DNA of 64,000 nucleotides from an uncultured Eubacteriales bacterium. GTDB lineage: Bacteria > Bacillota > Clostridia > Peptostreptococcales > Anaerovoracaceae. Below, piece after piece: positions 27,286 to 34,777 of the stretch (position 1 is the stretch's first letter; the number at the start of each line of letters is the position of its first letter). The notes under the pieces were generated by a model. The model saw only the letters and a program-made list of their open reading frames with translations, was not told the DNA's origin and did not search any database. Position numbers and translations under genes: made by a program. Where the stretch lies: NCBI GenBank assembly GCA_902775345.1, contig CACYLW010000012.1:1-64000 (forward strand), read 5' to 3'.

Positions 27286-28758
27286 ATGGAAACAAACAGA
27301 ACCATGATGCAGTTTTTTGAATGGTATCTGCCTAATGACGGGTTCTGGTGGAAAAGGTGTGCCGCAAAGGCACAGAATCTGGCAGGACTCGGTATTACAG
27401 ATATCTGGCTCCCTCCAGCATATAAATGCACATCTCAGAACGATGTGGGTTACAGTATTTATGATCTCTATGATCTGGGAGAATTTGATCAGAAAGGAAC
27501 TGTACGCACAAAATACGGAACAAAAGAAGAATATATCGAAGCCATTAAGGCTTTACACAACGAAGGCATGCTTGTTTATGCCGATATAGTACTCAATCAC
27601 AGAATGGGCGGCGATAAACTTGAAAAGGTCCGCGCAGTGCCTGTTTCTCCTGAGAACAGATATCAGCCGGTAGGTGATGAGCAGACGATAAGTGTCTGGT
27701 CAAAGTTCACTTTCCCGGGAAGAAATGACAAATACAGCAGCTTCAAGTGGGATCACACTCATTTCACAGGTACAGACTGGGATGAATCTTCAAAGGAAGC
27801 CGGAAAGATATATCGATTCACAGGAAAGAACTGGGAGCCCGATACTGATCCGGAATACGGCAGTTTTGACTATCTTATGGGAATGAATGTCGATATGGAA
27901 AACCCTGAGGTCAGCGATGAACTGAGAAAATGGCTTGAATGGTATCTGAAAGAGACAGATGTTGACGCGCTGAGGCTTGATGCTGTCAAACACATCAGCT
28001 TCTCTTTCTATCGTGATTTCCTGAAAACGATCCGCACAGATTCCGGCAGAGCTTATCCGGCAGTCGGTGAATACTGGAGCGGAGATCTTGACAAGCTCCT
28101 CTACTACCTTGACTCAGTGGAAAACGCGATGAGCCTGTTTGACGTTGCTCTGCATTTCAACTTTTACCATGCAAGCAAATCCGGCAGTGATTATGATATG
28201 AGCAGCATCCTTTCACGCACTCTTGTAACTGAAAAGCCTGCTAACGCGGTCACGTTTGTTGACAATCATGATACTCAGCTTGGGCAAAGTCTTCAGTCAT
28301 TTGTTGAGGACTGGTTCAAGCAGCTCGCATATGCCATTATCCTTCTGCGAAAAGACGGGCTGCCATGTGTCTTTTATGCTGACTACTATGGCAACCCTGC
28401 ACATAACCGCCCGATGGTACCTAATCTGGGTAAGCTCATCAAGCTGAGACATTTATATTCATATGGAGATCAGACTGATTATTTTGACGATAAGCATATC
28501 GTAGGCTGGGTCAGAAGCGGCGATGACCAGCATCGTGACTCCGGTTTTGCTGTTCTGTTAAGCAACGCAGAAGGCGGAAGCAAAAAAATGTACATAGGCA
28601 AGGACCGCTCAGGTACCGCATACTACGATGCACTGAGCAACAGCCCGGATCCCGTTATCATTGACGAGGACGGCTACGGAGTCTTCTCAGTAGGTGAAAA
28701 AAGTGTATCTGTCTGGGTTCTTGAAGGTGCTCTTGAAGACCTGACAGTTAATGAATGA
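27286..28758 (+). CDS. amyA: Cytoplasmic alpha-amylase (GH13)
   Basis: This enzyme hydrolyses alpha-1,4 glucans inside the cell. Its 490 residues have no signal peptide, and the start TMMQFFEWYLPND is typical of the cytoplasmic GH13_5 amylases. The catalytic nucleophile is D232 in DALRLDAVKH, the acid/base is E262 in VGEYW and the transition-state stabiliser is D329 in FVDNHDTQ. It is a single-gene unit with its own promoter and a terminator at 28769. It is flanked by minus-strand genes and lies in the disturbed stretch next to the mobile element, though it does not itself look foreign. Confidence 0.95.
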   Translation: METNRTMMQFFEWYLPNDGFWWKRCAAKAQNLAGLGITDIWLPPAYKCTSQNDVGYSIYDLYDLGEFDQKGTVRTKYGTKEEYIEAIKALHNEGMLVYADIVLNHRMGGDKLEKVRAVPVSPENRYQPVGDEQTISVWSKFTFPGRNDKYSSFKWDHTHFTGTDWDESSKEAGKIYRFTGKNWEPDTDPEYGSFDYLMGMNVDMENPEVSDELRKWLEWYLKETDVDALRLDAVKHISFSFYRDFLKTIRTDSGRAYPAVGEYWSGDLDKLLYYLDSVENAMSLFDVALHFNFYHASKSGSDYDMSSILSRTLVTEKPANAVTFVDNHDTQLGQSLQSFVEDWFKQLAYAIILLRKDGLPCVFYADYYGNPAHNRPMVPNLGKLIKLRHLYSYGDQTDYFDDKHIVGWVRSGDDQHRDSGFAVLLSNAEGGSKKMYIGKDRSGTAYYDALSNSPDPVIIDEDGYGVFSVGEKSVSVWVLEGALEDLTVNE

Positions 28759-28768
28759 TTCATATATA

Positions 28769-28804
28769 TTAGCCCGGTGATACAAGTCCCGGGCTAATGG
28801 TTTT
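28769..28804 (+). terminator. Terminator between the amylase and deaminase genes
   Basis: TTAGCCCGG (28769-28777) pairs perfectly with CCGGGCTAA (28789-28797). A T-rich tract follows on the plus strand. It may also serve the converging deaminase gene. Confidence 0.75.
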
Positions 28805-29285
28805 ACCCTTTTTCATGCTTGTCAAAGTAGTCTTTCAATACTGCAATGGCCTCATCTTTTAGAACCCCCGCATTCACTTCCGGTTTCCAGAATGAATTGT
28901 CAAAGACTATCCTGCTGCAATTGCATCCTTCATTTCCAAGGATGTTTCCCAGTTCTGTATTGCTTGCCCCGTATACCAGTCTGCCCAGCTTTACCCATAC
29001 CATTGCGCCGCTGCACATAAAGCATGGTTCGCAGCTGGAATACAAAGTATAGTCTCTGAGGTCTGTTATACCTGTCTCAGCACAGAAGCGGCGTATAAGT
29101 CCTGCTTCACCGTGGAAAGTCGGATCGTGCATAGTATATATCTGGTTTTCGTTTGTGAACACGATCTCTCCATCTTTGACCAGTACTGCTCCAAATGGTT
29201 CATTCCCGTGTTCTACAGCCATTTCGGATAACTCTATGGCCTTCTTCATGAACATTTCGTCATTTGTCTTCGTTTTCATAATCAA
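28803..29285 (-). CDS. Cytidine/deoxycytidylate-fold deaminase (guanine deaminase-like)
   Basis: This is a 160-residue zinc deaminase with H58-x-E60 (in FHGEAG) and the PCxxC pair C88/C91. The HxE motif has glycine where most tRNA adenosine or guanine deaminases have alanine. The overall layout, with the IELSEMAVEHGNEPFGAV opening, fits nucleoside/base deaminases such as guanine or cytosine deaminase better than TadA. The exact base is not decided by sequence. The ATG chosen gives an N-terminus with two further nearby Met codons. It stands alone, converging on the amylase gene. Confidence 0.8.
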   Translation of the reverse strand: MIMKTKTNDEMFMKKAIELSEMAVEHGNEPFGAVLVKDGEIVFTNENQIYTMHDPTFHGEAGLIRRFCAETGITDLRDYTLYSSCEPCFMCSGAMVWVKLGRLVYGASNTELGNILGNEGCNCSRIVFDNSFWKPEVNAGVLKDEAIAVLKDYFDKHEKG

Positions 29286-29332
29286 CCCCTATTTATATTT
29301 TCTGTTCATCTTCAAAATTATGATAATAAAAA

Positions 29333-29406
29333 ACGACTGTTTATTTCTGAACTGAACCCAAAATGTTAGACACATTTTGGGTTCAGTTCAATATTTCAAC
29401 AGTCGT
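29333..29406. repeat. Long palindromic hairpin beside the left att site
   Basis: Outer arms ACGACTGTT (29333-29341) and AACAGTCGT (29398-29406) enclose a perfect 17-bp stem (29349-29365 with 29373-29389) with a 7-nt loop. No plus-strand gene ends here, and the minus-strand deaminase begins on its left. It is too long for an ordinary terminator and ends 4 bp before the att repeat. It may be a small palindromic element or a structure of the old integration site. Confidence 0.75.
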
Positions 29407-29409
29407 CAT

Positions 29410-29432
29410 TGGCGGAGGACATGGGACTCGAA
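29410..29432 (+). repeat. Left att site of the integrated element
   Basis: These 23 bp are identical to 37607-37629, the 3' end of the tRNA-Ser gene on its minus strand including CCA. They mark the other end of the integrated element. Beyond them the sequences differ completely, as expected for a duplicated recombination core. Confidence 0.9.
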
Positions 29433-29450
29433 TTGGTCAAGAAGGCGCAA

Positions 29451-29510
29451 GCGTTGAAATTTCAAGGAGGAAACACGCCGTCCACGCTTGTACCTAGAGT
29501 TGTACCAAAA
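29451..29510 (+). repeat. Left-end inner flank of the element
   Basis: This 60-nt stretch starts 18 nt inside the left att site and is matched at 50 of 60 positions by 25271-25330. It holds TGTACC at 29489 and 29501, 12 bp apart, a candidate arm-type binding site for the integrase. The frame running out of the att repeat is open to a stop at about 29513, so decayed integrase coding sequence is the alternative reading. Confidence 0.65.
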
Positions 29511-29546
29511 TACTAATAATAGACTTCAAACGTTCAACTTAAGGCT

Positions 29547-29589
29547 AAATCAACATAGTCATTTATCAGCAAAATGACTATGTTGATTT
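29547..29589 (-). terminator. Hairpin after the zinc-ribbon gene
   Basis: A perfect 18-bp stem (29547-29564 with 29572-29589) and a 7-nt loop, 35 bp past the stop of the cargo operon. There is only a short T run, so it may be a terminator or an RNA-stabilising end. Confidence 0.6.
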
Positions 29590-29624
29590 GTAAAATGACT
29601 TAATTAACAGCTTTATTAGCTACT

Positions 29625-30515
29625 TCAGGAATCGGTCTTCTCCTTCCACTCTTCAGAGCAACTTTTGCTGCAGAATTTATCTCTATGACGTCTGGCTATA
29701 AATGCTTTGCCACAGTTTTTGCACATTCTGATTGGCCTGGAATCGTCAGTCAGCATCATACTCACCATAAGCTGTATCCCCTGAAGCAATGAATTGAAGT
29801 TCCAGACAAGATATGGTCTGTCATCCATAAGCCCAATGTGGTATGTCGGGGTCAGCCCATCAAACGCCGCCATGCTTTGCTTGTGAAAATCCTTCTGCTT
29901 TTCTGTAAGTCCATCCTTATCTTCATAATAGAAGAATACAACCATAAGATTGAATGCCCAGTCCTTAAACTGTTCTTCCATCCAATCTAATCTCTCCGCA
30001 TATTCACGCTGAAAGGTCATATGTATTTCGTCAGGCCTGCCATCCCTCAGCATTCCCAGAAGCACTACTTCTTTGCCACCTTCAATATCCCAGCTGTATT
30101 CAGATCCTTTCTTACGGATGTTCAGTTTCTTGAAAGGAAAGAACTCATCCATGTATTTCTCTACAGTCATCGATTCTTCCCTGATAAAGTGATTCTTCGG
30201 GAAGAATACATTCTCATATGGCAGGAATTTCGGAGTAGTCGGAATCGCTGTCATGATGCCCAACAGGCCGTACTTAAGTGCAAAGCCTCGTATTGCTTCT
30301 TGTTTCTCGCTGTCGGTTGCTTCCTGGCTCATACAAAGCTGGCCTACACTAACAGCATCCAAAGCGATATTCTCAAACTCCTCTACAGGATCATACGGCT
30401 TCGGCACGGCATTAGGTGCTGGCTGTAGGTACTTTATACCATCCGAAGTCTCAGTGATAACATAATCACTGTATCTCACCCATATTGAATTGGCGTATTT
30501 AAAGAGCTTGTTCAT
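29625..30515 (-). CDS. Unrecognised protein with a C-terminal zinc ribbon
   Basis: This is a 296-residue protein. The last 35 residues carry a C-x2-C ... C-S-x2-C cluster (CKNCGKAF, then FCSKSCSEEW), a small zinc-binding module of the CGNR/ribbon type that often binds nucleic acid. The first 250 residues are acidic to neutral with aromatic-rich patches (DWMEEQFKDWAFNLMVVFFYYED) and match no domain I can name. There is no signal peptide or membrane segment. It overlaps the end of rhuM by 4 nt (ATGA), so the two proteins are probably made together. The element context suggests a cargo or defence role, but that is inference. Confidence 0.6.
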   Translation of the reverse strand: MNKLFKYANSIWVRYSDYVITETSDGIKYLQPAPNAVPKPYDPVEEFENIALDAVSVGQLCMSQEATDSEKQEAIRGFALKYGLLGIMTAIPTTPKFLPYENVFFPKNHFIREESMTVEKYMDEFFPFKKLNIRKKGSEYSWDIEGGKEVVLLGMLRDGRPDEIHMTFQREYAERLDWMEEQFKDWAFNLMVVFFYYEDKDGLTEKQKDFHKQSMAAFDGLTPTYHIGLMDDRPYLVWNFNSLLQGIQLMVSMMLTDDSRPIRMCKNCGKAFIARRHRDKFCSKSCSEEWKEKTDS

Positions 30516-31531
30516 AATTCACCTTTTAAATACTTCTCTGTTTGCCGGTCAAACTCAGAAATATAATCCTGATCCTGTCGTATGCGGAATGTCTCATATT
30601 CATGCTCAGCCTTTTTAATGGCATCTTCATGAGATATCCTGCCTCTGTCATCGAGGACTTTTCGTCTGTTGTTTTCAAGGAACCGATTCGTTTGATCCAG
30701 CCAGTCCTGCATGCTCATAAGCACCTCATCCTCTGCCATAAGTTCAGCATAATCTATAAACATAGTTACAAGGCGGTTAAGTCTGGACAGTTCCTTTTCA
30801 CTCAGATAATTCTTGGCAATAGTTATATCTCTTTTAAGGATCTTTCCATCCGGTGCGCCTTTCCATGTAGTCAGACCCATTGTTGGCTTCTCCGCGTCTG
30901 CGCGGTCATAAATGATTTCAGCAGCTGTCTTTCCGGTGACAGCATAATGCAGCTTATTCTGCACAAATGCATAGAAAGCTTTTGTTGTGTCGCTGTTCTT
31001 GTCATAGTCATAACTGCACTGCTCAAACACGTCTGCTATTTTCTGATACGCTCTTCTTTCACTTGCACGTATCTCGCGTATCTTTTCAAGCAGCTCATCA
31101 AAGTAATCACGGCCAAAAGGTTTTCCGTTCTTCAGCATCTCGTCATTTAGGACGAAGCCTTTTGTAATAAATTCTTTCAATGTCCTTGTTGCCCACTGAC
31201 GAAACCTTGTGGCTTTTTTAGAATTGACACGATAACCAACAGCAATGATTGCATCGAGATTGTAAAAATCAACCATTCTGCGGACAGTTCTGTCTCCTTC
31301 GATTTGAACTTGTTCCATTTTGGAACAAGTTGCCTCTTTGATGAGTTCACCCTCGTCATATATATTTCCAAGATGTTTCGTAATACCCTGAGTATTGACT
31401 CCGAACAGCTCCGCCATTGCCTTTGTTGTCAGCCAGAATGTTTCGTCATTGTAATAAACGCTGACGCACACATTCGTATCATCTATCTGGTATAAAACAA
31501 TTTCATGTTCCTGACTATTCTGCATTTTCAT
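30512..31531 (-). CDS. rhuM: RhuM-family protein
   Basis: This 339-residue protein is recognisable as the virulence RhuM family: an FWLTTKAMAELFGV segment near residues 32-45, the VDFYNLDAIIAVGYRVNS motif near 88-105, and RQWATRTLKEFITKGF. The family was named from a Salmonella pathogenicity island. Its biochemical function is not established, and homologues travel widely on phages and islands. The N-terminal part looks like a helix-turn-helix DNA-binding unit (inference). It is the middle gene of the cargo operon, 80 nt after the sigma-like gene and overlapping the zinc-ribbon gene by 4 nt. Confidence 0.88.
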   Translation of the reverse strand: MKMQNSQEHEIVLYQIDDTNVCVSVYYNDETFWLTTKAMAELFGVNTQGITKHLGNIYDEGELIKEATCSKMEQVQIEGDRTVRRMVDFYNLDAIIAVGYRVNSKKATRFRQWATRTLKEFITKGFVLNDEMLKNGKPFGRDYFDELLEKIREIRASERRAYQKIADVFEQCSYDYDKNSDTTKAFYAFVQNKLHYAVTGKTAAEIIYDRADAEKPTMGLTTWKGAPDGKILKRDITIAKNYLSEKELSRLNRLVTMFIDYAELMAEDEVLMSMQDWLDQTNRFLENNRRKVLDDRGRISHEDAIKKAEHEYETFRIRQDQDYISEFDRQTEKYLKGEL

Positions 31532-31611
31532 CCTCCGATATGAATGATCCTGTAACTATAACTATTGTAGCACACATCTGGTATAGCTTTAGTTGCGTAC
31601 AGCATGAGAAC

Positions 31612-32424
31612 TCAATTCTTGAATTCATACTCCTCCCGGCAGGTATCAAAGAATCTACGCTCATCACCTGTAAAAGAGTAATCTTTATCACTTCTGAAGA
31701 TCAGCACGCCCATAGTTCTCTGCTTCAGGTGAAATAGCAGATCCTTCCACGCTTTCCTCACTGCTCTGTCCGTATGACCGCGCATCTCCGCGATCTCTTT
31801 GGAAGACAGTTCTTCCAGCACTTTATGATAGAACAATTCTCTATCGTCCTTATCTAAAGCCCGCATGAAATGTATCATATAGTCTTTTGTCACGAGTTGA
31901 TCTATTGTGTCCGGCTTGCAGTATAAGAAGTCCAGGACATCTCCTTTCCGCATCTGTCTGGCTATGACATTGCTCAAGCAACCTGCAGTAAATGCACTGT
32001 CCTCGTTCTCACCATATTCAAGCGGGAAATCATCACCATTCCTTAGGATCTCATGTTTCCCGACCCTGGACCTTTCATTCTCTTCGAGGTAGTCATACCA
32101 ACCGTTAAGGTTCTTAAAGTCAATAACAGTCCTTGCAGCTTGCTCAAGCCTTCTGAGCATCTCAATTCTCACATCTCGCTTGCGCTTCTTGACGCCCTCA
32201 GGCACCTTTATTTCTCGGAGTCTGATGACTTCAGCGGGTACGTTGCACTCCTCATCGTTATCGCTGACTATAACGTACTTTTTTACAGGCTCACTTTCCT
32301 CTTCTTCCTCCAGCGCAAGCTCCTCAATGGCTATCGGATCATCCCTGAAACCATAGTCCCCATATTCTTCATCCATCATAAGCATGTATTCTTCGTACCA
32401 TGCTTCGCGAGATAATCCAGCCAT
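31612..32424 (-). CDS. Sigma-70 region 4-like regulatory protein
   Basis: This is a 270-residue protein. Residues about 185-235 (ALDKDDRELFYHK, then LSSKEIAEMRGHTDRAVRKA) form a helix-turn-helix like sigma-factor region 4. The N-terminal half is strongly acidic (EELALEEEEESE) and has no recognisable sigma region 2, so it is more likely an element-specific regulator than a full sigma factor. It opens the minus-strand cargo operon. The upstream region holds palindromes that could be its operators. Confidence 0.6.
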   Translation of the reverse strand: MAGLSREAWYEEYMLMMDEEYGDYGFRDDPIAIEELALEEEEESEPVKKYVIVSDNDEECNVPAEVIRLREIKVPEGVKKRKRDVRIEMLRRLEQAARTVIDFKNLNGWYDYLEENERSRVGKHEILRNGDDFPLEYGENEDSAFTAGCLSNVIARQMRKGDVLDFLYCKPDTIDQLVTKDYMIHFMRALDKDDRELFYHKVLEELSSKEIAEMRGHTDRAVRKAWKDLLFHLKQRTMGVLIFRSDKDYSFTGDERRFFDTCREEYEFKN

Positions 32425-32490
32425 TTATATATCCTCAAAAAATTTTTTACGATTTCAGAATTTTTAGTTCCGTTTTACCCCTAAAATTTT

Positions 32491-32554
32491 CCCTATTAAT
32501 AGAGGGAGGATTAGGGTCTTCATTTTCTCATTGTTGAAAACAAAACGTTTGTTT
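32491..32554. promoter_or_regulatory. Palindromes in the divergent control region
   Basis: Two dyads lie between the minus-strand cargo operon and the plus-strand replication/mobility genes. CTATTAATAG is at 32493-32502, inside a longer near-palindrome (32491-32506). AAACAAA-ACG-TTTGTTT is at 32538-32554. They are likely operators of a switch between the two transcription units. In the remainder of 32425-32840 I see no gene, only an AACGCC/GGCGTT pair that may be a weak hairpin. Confidence 0.4.
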
Positions 32555-32840
32555 CGAACATGTGTTTATTATAAGACCTGCAAGACCCTGTTTCAACTTG
32601 TTTTTCACCCCGCAACGGAGTGAGGGAAATAAATGGGACAGCTCAAATCGGCCCTGTTATCGCTCAAGGATATATGCGTCGACAGATGCATTTCATCTGC
32701 AAAAAACATTGTTTACACATAGGAAAAACGCCTTTTTTCGCCCCGAGATTATACATCTCAACACGTGGTACAGAGGCGTTATTGTTTTGCATGTTATTGC
32801 TAAGTATCAGTTATCTCAATGAAGATCGGAGGTGAGGCCA

Positions 32841-33020
32841 ATGCCAAGGATGTCAAAGAAGGAGAAGGAGGAATGGAACTTCTTCCTGAATGATCGCGGA
32901 CGCATCTCGTATAACGAGCTGTGCCGTAAATGTGACCGCGACTGTAAGCAGAGTTTCAGAGCAGTGATAGTGCAATGCCCTGAATACAATTCCAAACGAA
33001 GCAAGAAGAAACGGCAATGA
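32841..33020 (+). CDS. Small basic mobile-element protein
   Basis: This is a 59-residue, highly charged protein that starts at the ATG at 32841, 6-7 nt after a GGAGGTG ribosome binding site. An in-frame GTG lies 9 nt earlier inside that site. It has four cysteines in a C-x2-C-x3-C-type arrangement (ELCRKCDRDCKQ and VQCPEY), so a small zinc-binding fold is possible. Proteins of this look are common just before RepA-like genes on clostridial mobile elements. The function is unknown. The RepA-like gene starts 19 nt after its stop. Confidence 0.6.
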   Translation: MPRMSKKEKEEWNFFLNDRGRISYNELCRKCDRDCKQSFRAVIVQCPEYNSKRSKKKRQ

Positions 33021-33039
33021 TGCCGGGAAAGGAGGCTTT

Positions 33040-34107
33040 ATGCCGGAAAGAAAACAAAGCACTACTAACTTTAAAAGCGCAGAAGAACTCTTCTATAACC
33101 CTGTCGAAGGCGGCAAGCCTGACATGATAGTCGATGGACTCATCCCAACGGGCCTGACCATAATAGCAGGTGCACCGAAGTCGTGTAAAAGCTGGCTGAT
33201 GCTGAGACTGGCGTTATCTGTCAGCCTGGGTGAGCCATTCCTCGGTCATGATGTTAAGAAGTGTGATGTAGCATACTACGCACTTGAAGATACGGATGCA
33301 AGGCTCAAGAGCAGACTATTGGATATAGGAACTGCTCCGCCGCCGGGACTGATATACGCTACCTCAGTAAAGGATCCGTGCAATGATTTCATCAGTGACC
33401 TTGAGAGATGTCTGGACAGCAATCCGGGAGTCGGACTTGTAATAGTAGACACACTGCAGAAAATCAGGACCAGTGACCCGACTTCGAATGCCAACCAATA
33501 CGCATGTGAGTATGAGGAGCTTGCGAGGCTCAAGGAGATCGCTGATTATCGCAGGATAGCGATCGTCTTTGTCCACCACACGCGCAAGAAACACGATTCA
33601 AAGGACGGGAATAACGATGTACTTGGCTCATCAGCAGTCACTGGAACAGCCGACATGATACTTATTCTGCGCAAGAACCGCGGAGGCACTGCCGGCACGC
33701 TCAGCGTGAGCGGTCGTGACGCTCCGGATATTGAGCTCGTGATGCAGTGGCAGCATCCCGAGTGGCAGGTCATAGAAGAGAAGTCTGAAGAAGATATCGC
33801 AAGAGAGAACGTCCCTGAGATCGTGTACAGTGTGGTCGACTTCCTGATGGCCGAGGGAGGATTCACCGGCACCATGTCAGCGCTGCTTGAAGAGATCGGT
33901 CTTCCTCATGTCAAGCCGCATGTTCTCAGCAGAGCCCTCTCGAAGTTCCATGATGAAGTCCTGCTCCCATTGGGGATCACATACAGCAGCGCACGTGTAT
34001 CCAGTGATCGCAACTATGTGTTCACCGTGTCAGAAGAGCCTGCTGCAGGTCAGGACTCAGGTAATAGAGATGACGCTCGTGACGCTTATGACGCTTCCCT
34101 GCTCTAG
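33040..34107 (+). CDS. RepA-like RecA-fold ATPase
   Basis: This is a 355-residue AAA/RecA-fold ATPase of the plasmid RepA (hexameric helicase) group. Walker A is GAPKSCKS (44-51) and Walker B is in GLVIVDTLQ. VFVHHTRK and a GSSAVTGTADMILIL segment are typical of the family, whose best-known member is RSF1010 RepA. The last codons run through the first half of an inverted 9-bp iteron array, so the replication origin may overlap the gene end. Presence on the element suggests replication after excision. Confidence 0.88.
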   Translation: MPERKQSTTNFKSAEELFYNPVEGGKPDMIVDGLIPTGLTIIAGAPKSCKSWLMLRLALSVSLGEPFLGHDVKKCDVAYYALEDTDARLKSRLLDIGTAPPPGLIYATSVKDPCNDFISDLERCLDSNPGVGLVIVDTLQKIRTSDPTSNANQYACEYEELARLKEIADYRRIAIVFVHHTRKKHDSKDGNNDVLGSSAVTGTADMILILRKNRGGTAGTLSVSGRDAPDIELVMQWQHPEWQVIEEKSEEDIARENVPEIVYSVVDFLMAEGGFTGTMSALLEEIGLPHVKPHVLSRALSKFHDEVLLPLGITYSSARVSSDRNYVFTVSEEPAAGQDSGNRDDARDAYDASLL

Positions 34108-34142
34108 GAGCGATATACCGTCATTAGCGTCATTGCCGTCAT
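34070..34142. repeat. Inverted pair of triple 9-bp iterons
   Basis: TGACGCT occurs at 34071, 34080 and 34089. The reverse-oriented CGTCAT occurs at 34119, 34128 and 34137. Both sets have a period of exactly 9 bp and they face each other across the stop codon of the RepA-like gene. The layout is that of a replication-initiator or regulator binding array. Confidence 0.7.
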
Positions 34143-34225
34143 ATCTGCAGCTTATAAGTATTGCCATACTGTATTGCCCGCTATAAAAAGGAACAACATC
34201 CGTGTATCGCCACGTGTGTTGCCGC

Positions 34226-34355
34226 AAGGACAGACCGAAGGTGTGTCCTTAGGAGTAGCGAGCATAGGCTATGTATCGCCAGTCGGAGAACTCCGCCCGT
34301 GATAATAGCCGCGGCACTGCCACATGTGGCAATACCGGGAGGGGCTCCTGCCCCT
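34226..34355 (+). other. Probable oriT upstream of mobC
   Basis: Three dyads lie in the 316-bp gene-free stretch before the mobilization genes. AAGGACA/TGTCCTT spans 34226-34250, the perfect palindrome TGCCACATGTGGCA is at 34318-34331, and AGGGGC/GCCCCT is at 34340-34355. Inverted repeats beside the mobC-mobA genes are the usual structure of a transfer origin. The nick site itself cannot be placed by eye. Confidence 0.5.
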
Positions 34356-34423
34356 GCAACCCCTATCAGTTATTACAAAAGAATCATGTGTGAAAATAAT
34401 TGTCTAAGGAGAGGGAAATATAT

Positions 34424-34777
34424 ATGGCAAACAGACAGAGAAACCTCGGGATCAACATCAGGGTGACCCCGGAAGAAAAGAAAAAGATAGAACGAAATGC
34501 AAGAAAATGTCGCCTGAGTATCTCAGAATACCTCAGGCAGATAGCAATGAAAGTCGTACCGAAAGAGCTTCCGTCGAAAGAAATCGAAGAAAGTTTTCTC
34601 AGGATCAACGAAGTGATCGGAGCCGTAAACAATATGAAAAAACAATCTTCTGATCCAGTAACGCAGAAATTCTGTGATGATATCTATGCGGATCTGCTCA
34701 GAATAATGGTCGAGACTCTGCAGCTTATGAGGCATATTTACCCAAAGACGGAGGTGAAAGCAGATGGCAACGACTAA
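34424..34777 (+). CDS. mobC: MobC-like relaxosome protein
   Basis: This is a 117-residue protein of the bacterial mobilization MobC family. An N-terminal ribbon-helix-helix-like part (INIRVTPEEKKKIERNARK, then LSISEYLRQIAM) binds the transfer origin and helps the relaxase nick. The ATG at 34424 follows an AGGAGAGGG ribosome binding site. A TTG 24 nt earlier lies within that region and is less likely. It overlaps the relaxase start by 14 nt. Confidence 0.88.
   Translation: MANRQRNLGINIRVTPEEKKKIERNARKCRLSISEYLRQIAMKVVPKELPSKEIEESFLRINEVIGAVNNMKKQSSDPVTQKFCDDIYADLLRIMVETLQLMRHIYPKTEVKADGND

Noticed and set aside
28803..29285. tRNA adenosine deaminase (TadA)
   Set aside because: The zinc motifs fit the superfamily, but the HGE variant, the 160-residue length and the lack of TadA RNA-binding features favour a base or nucleoside deaminase.
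31612..32424. A complete extracytoplasmic sigma factor
   Set aside because: Only a region 4-like helix-turn-helix is visible; region 2 is absent, so it is called sigma-like only.
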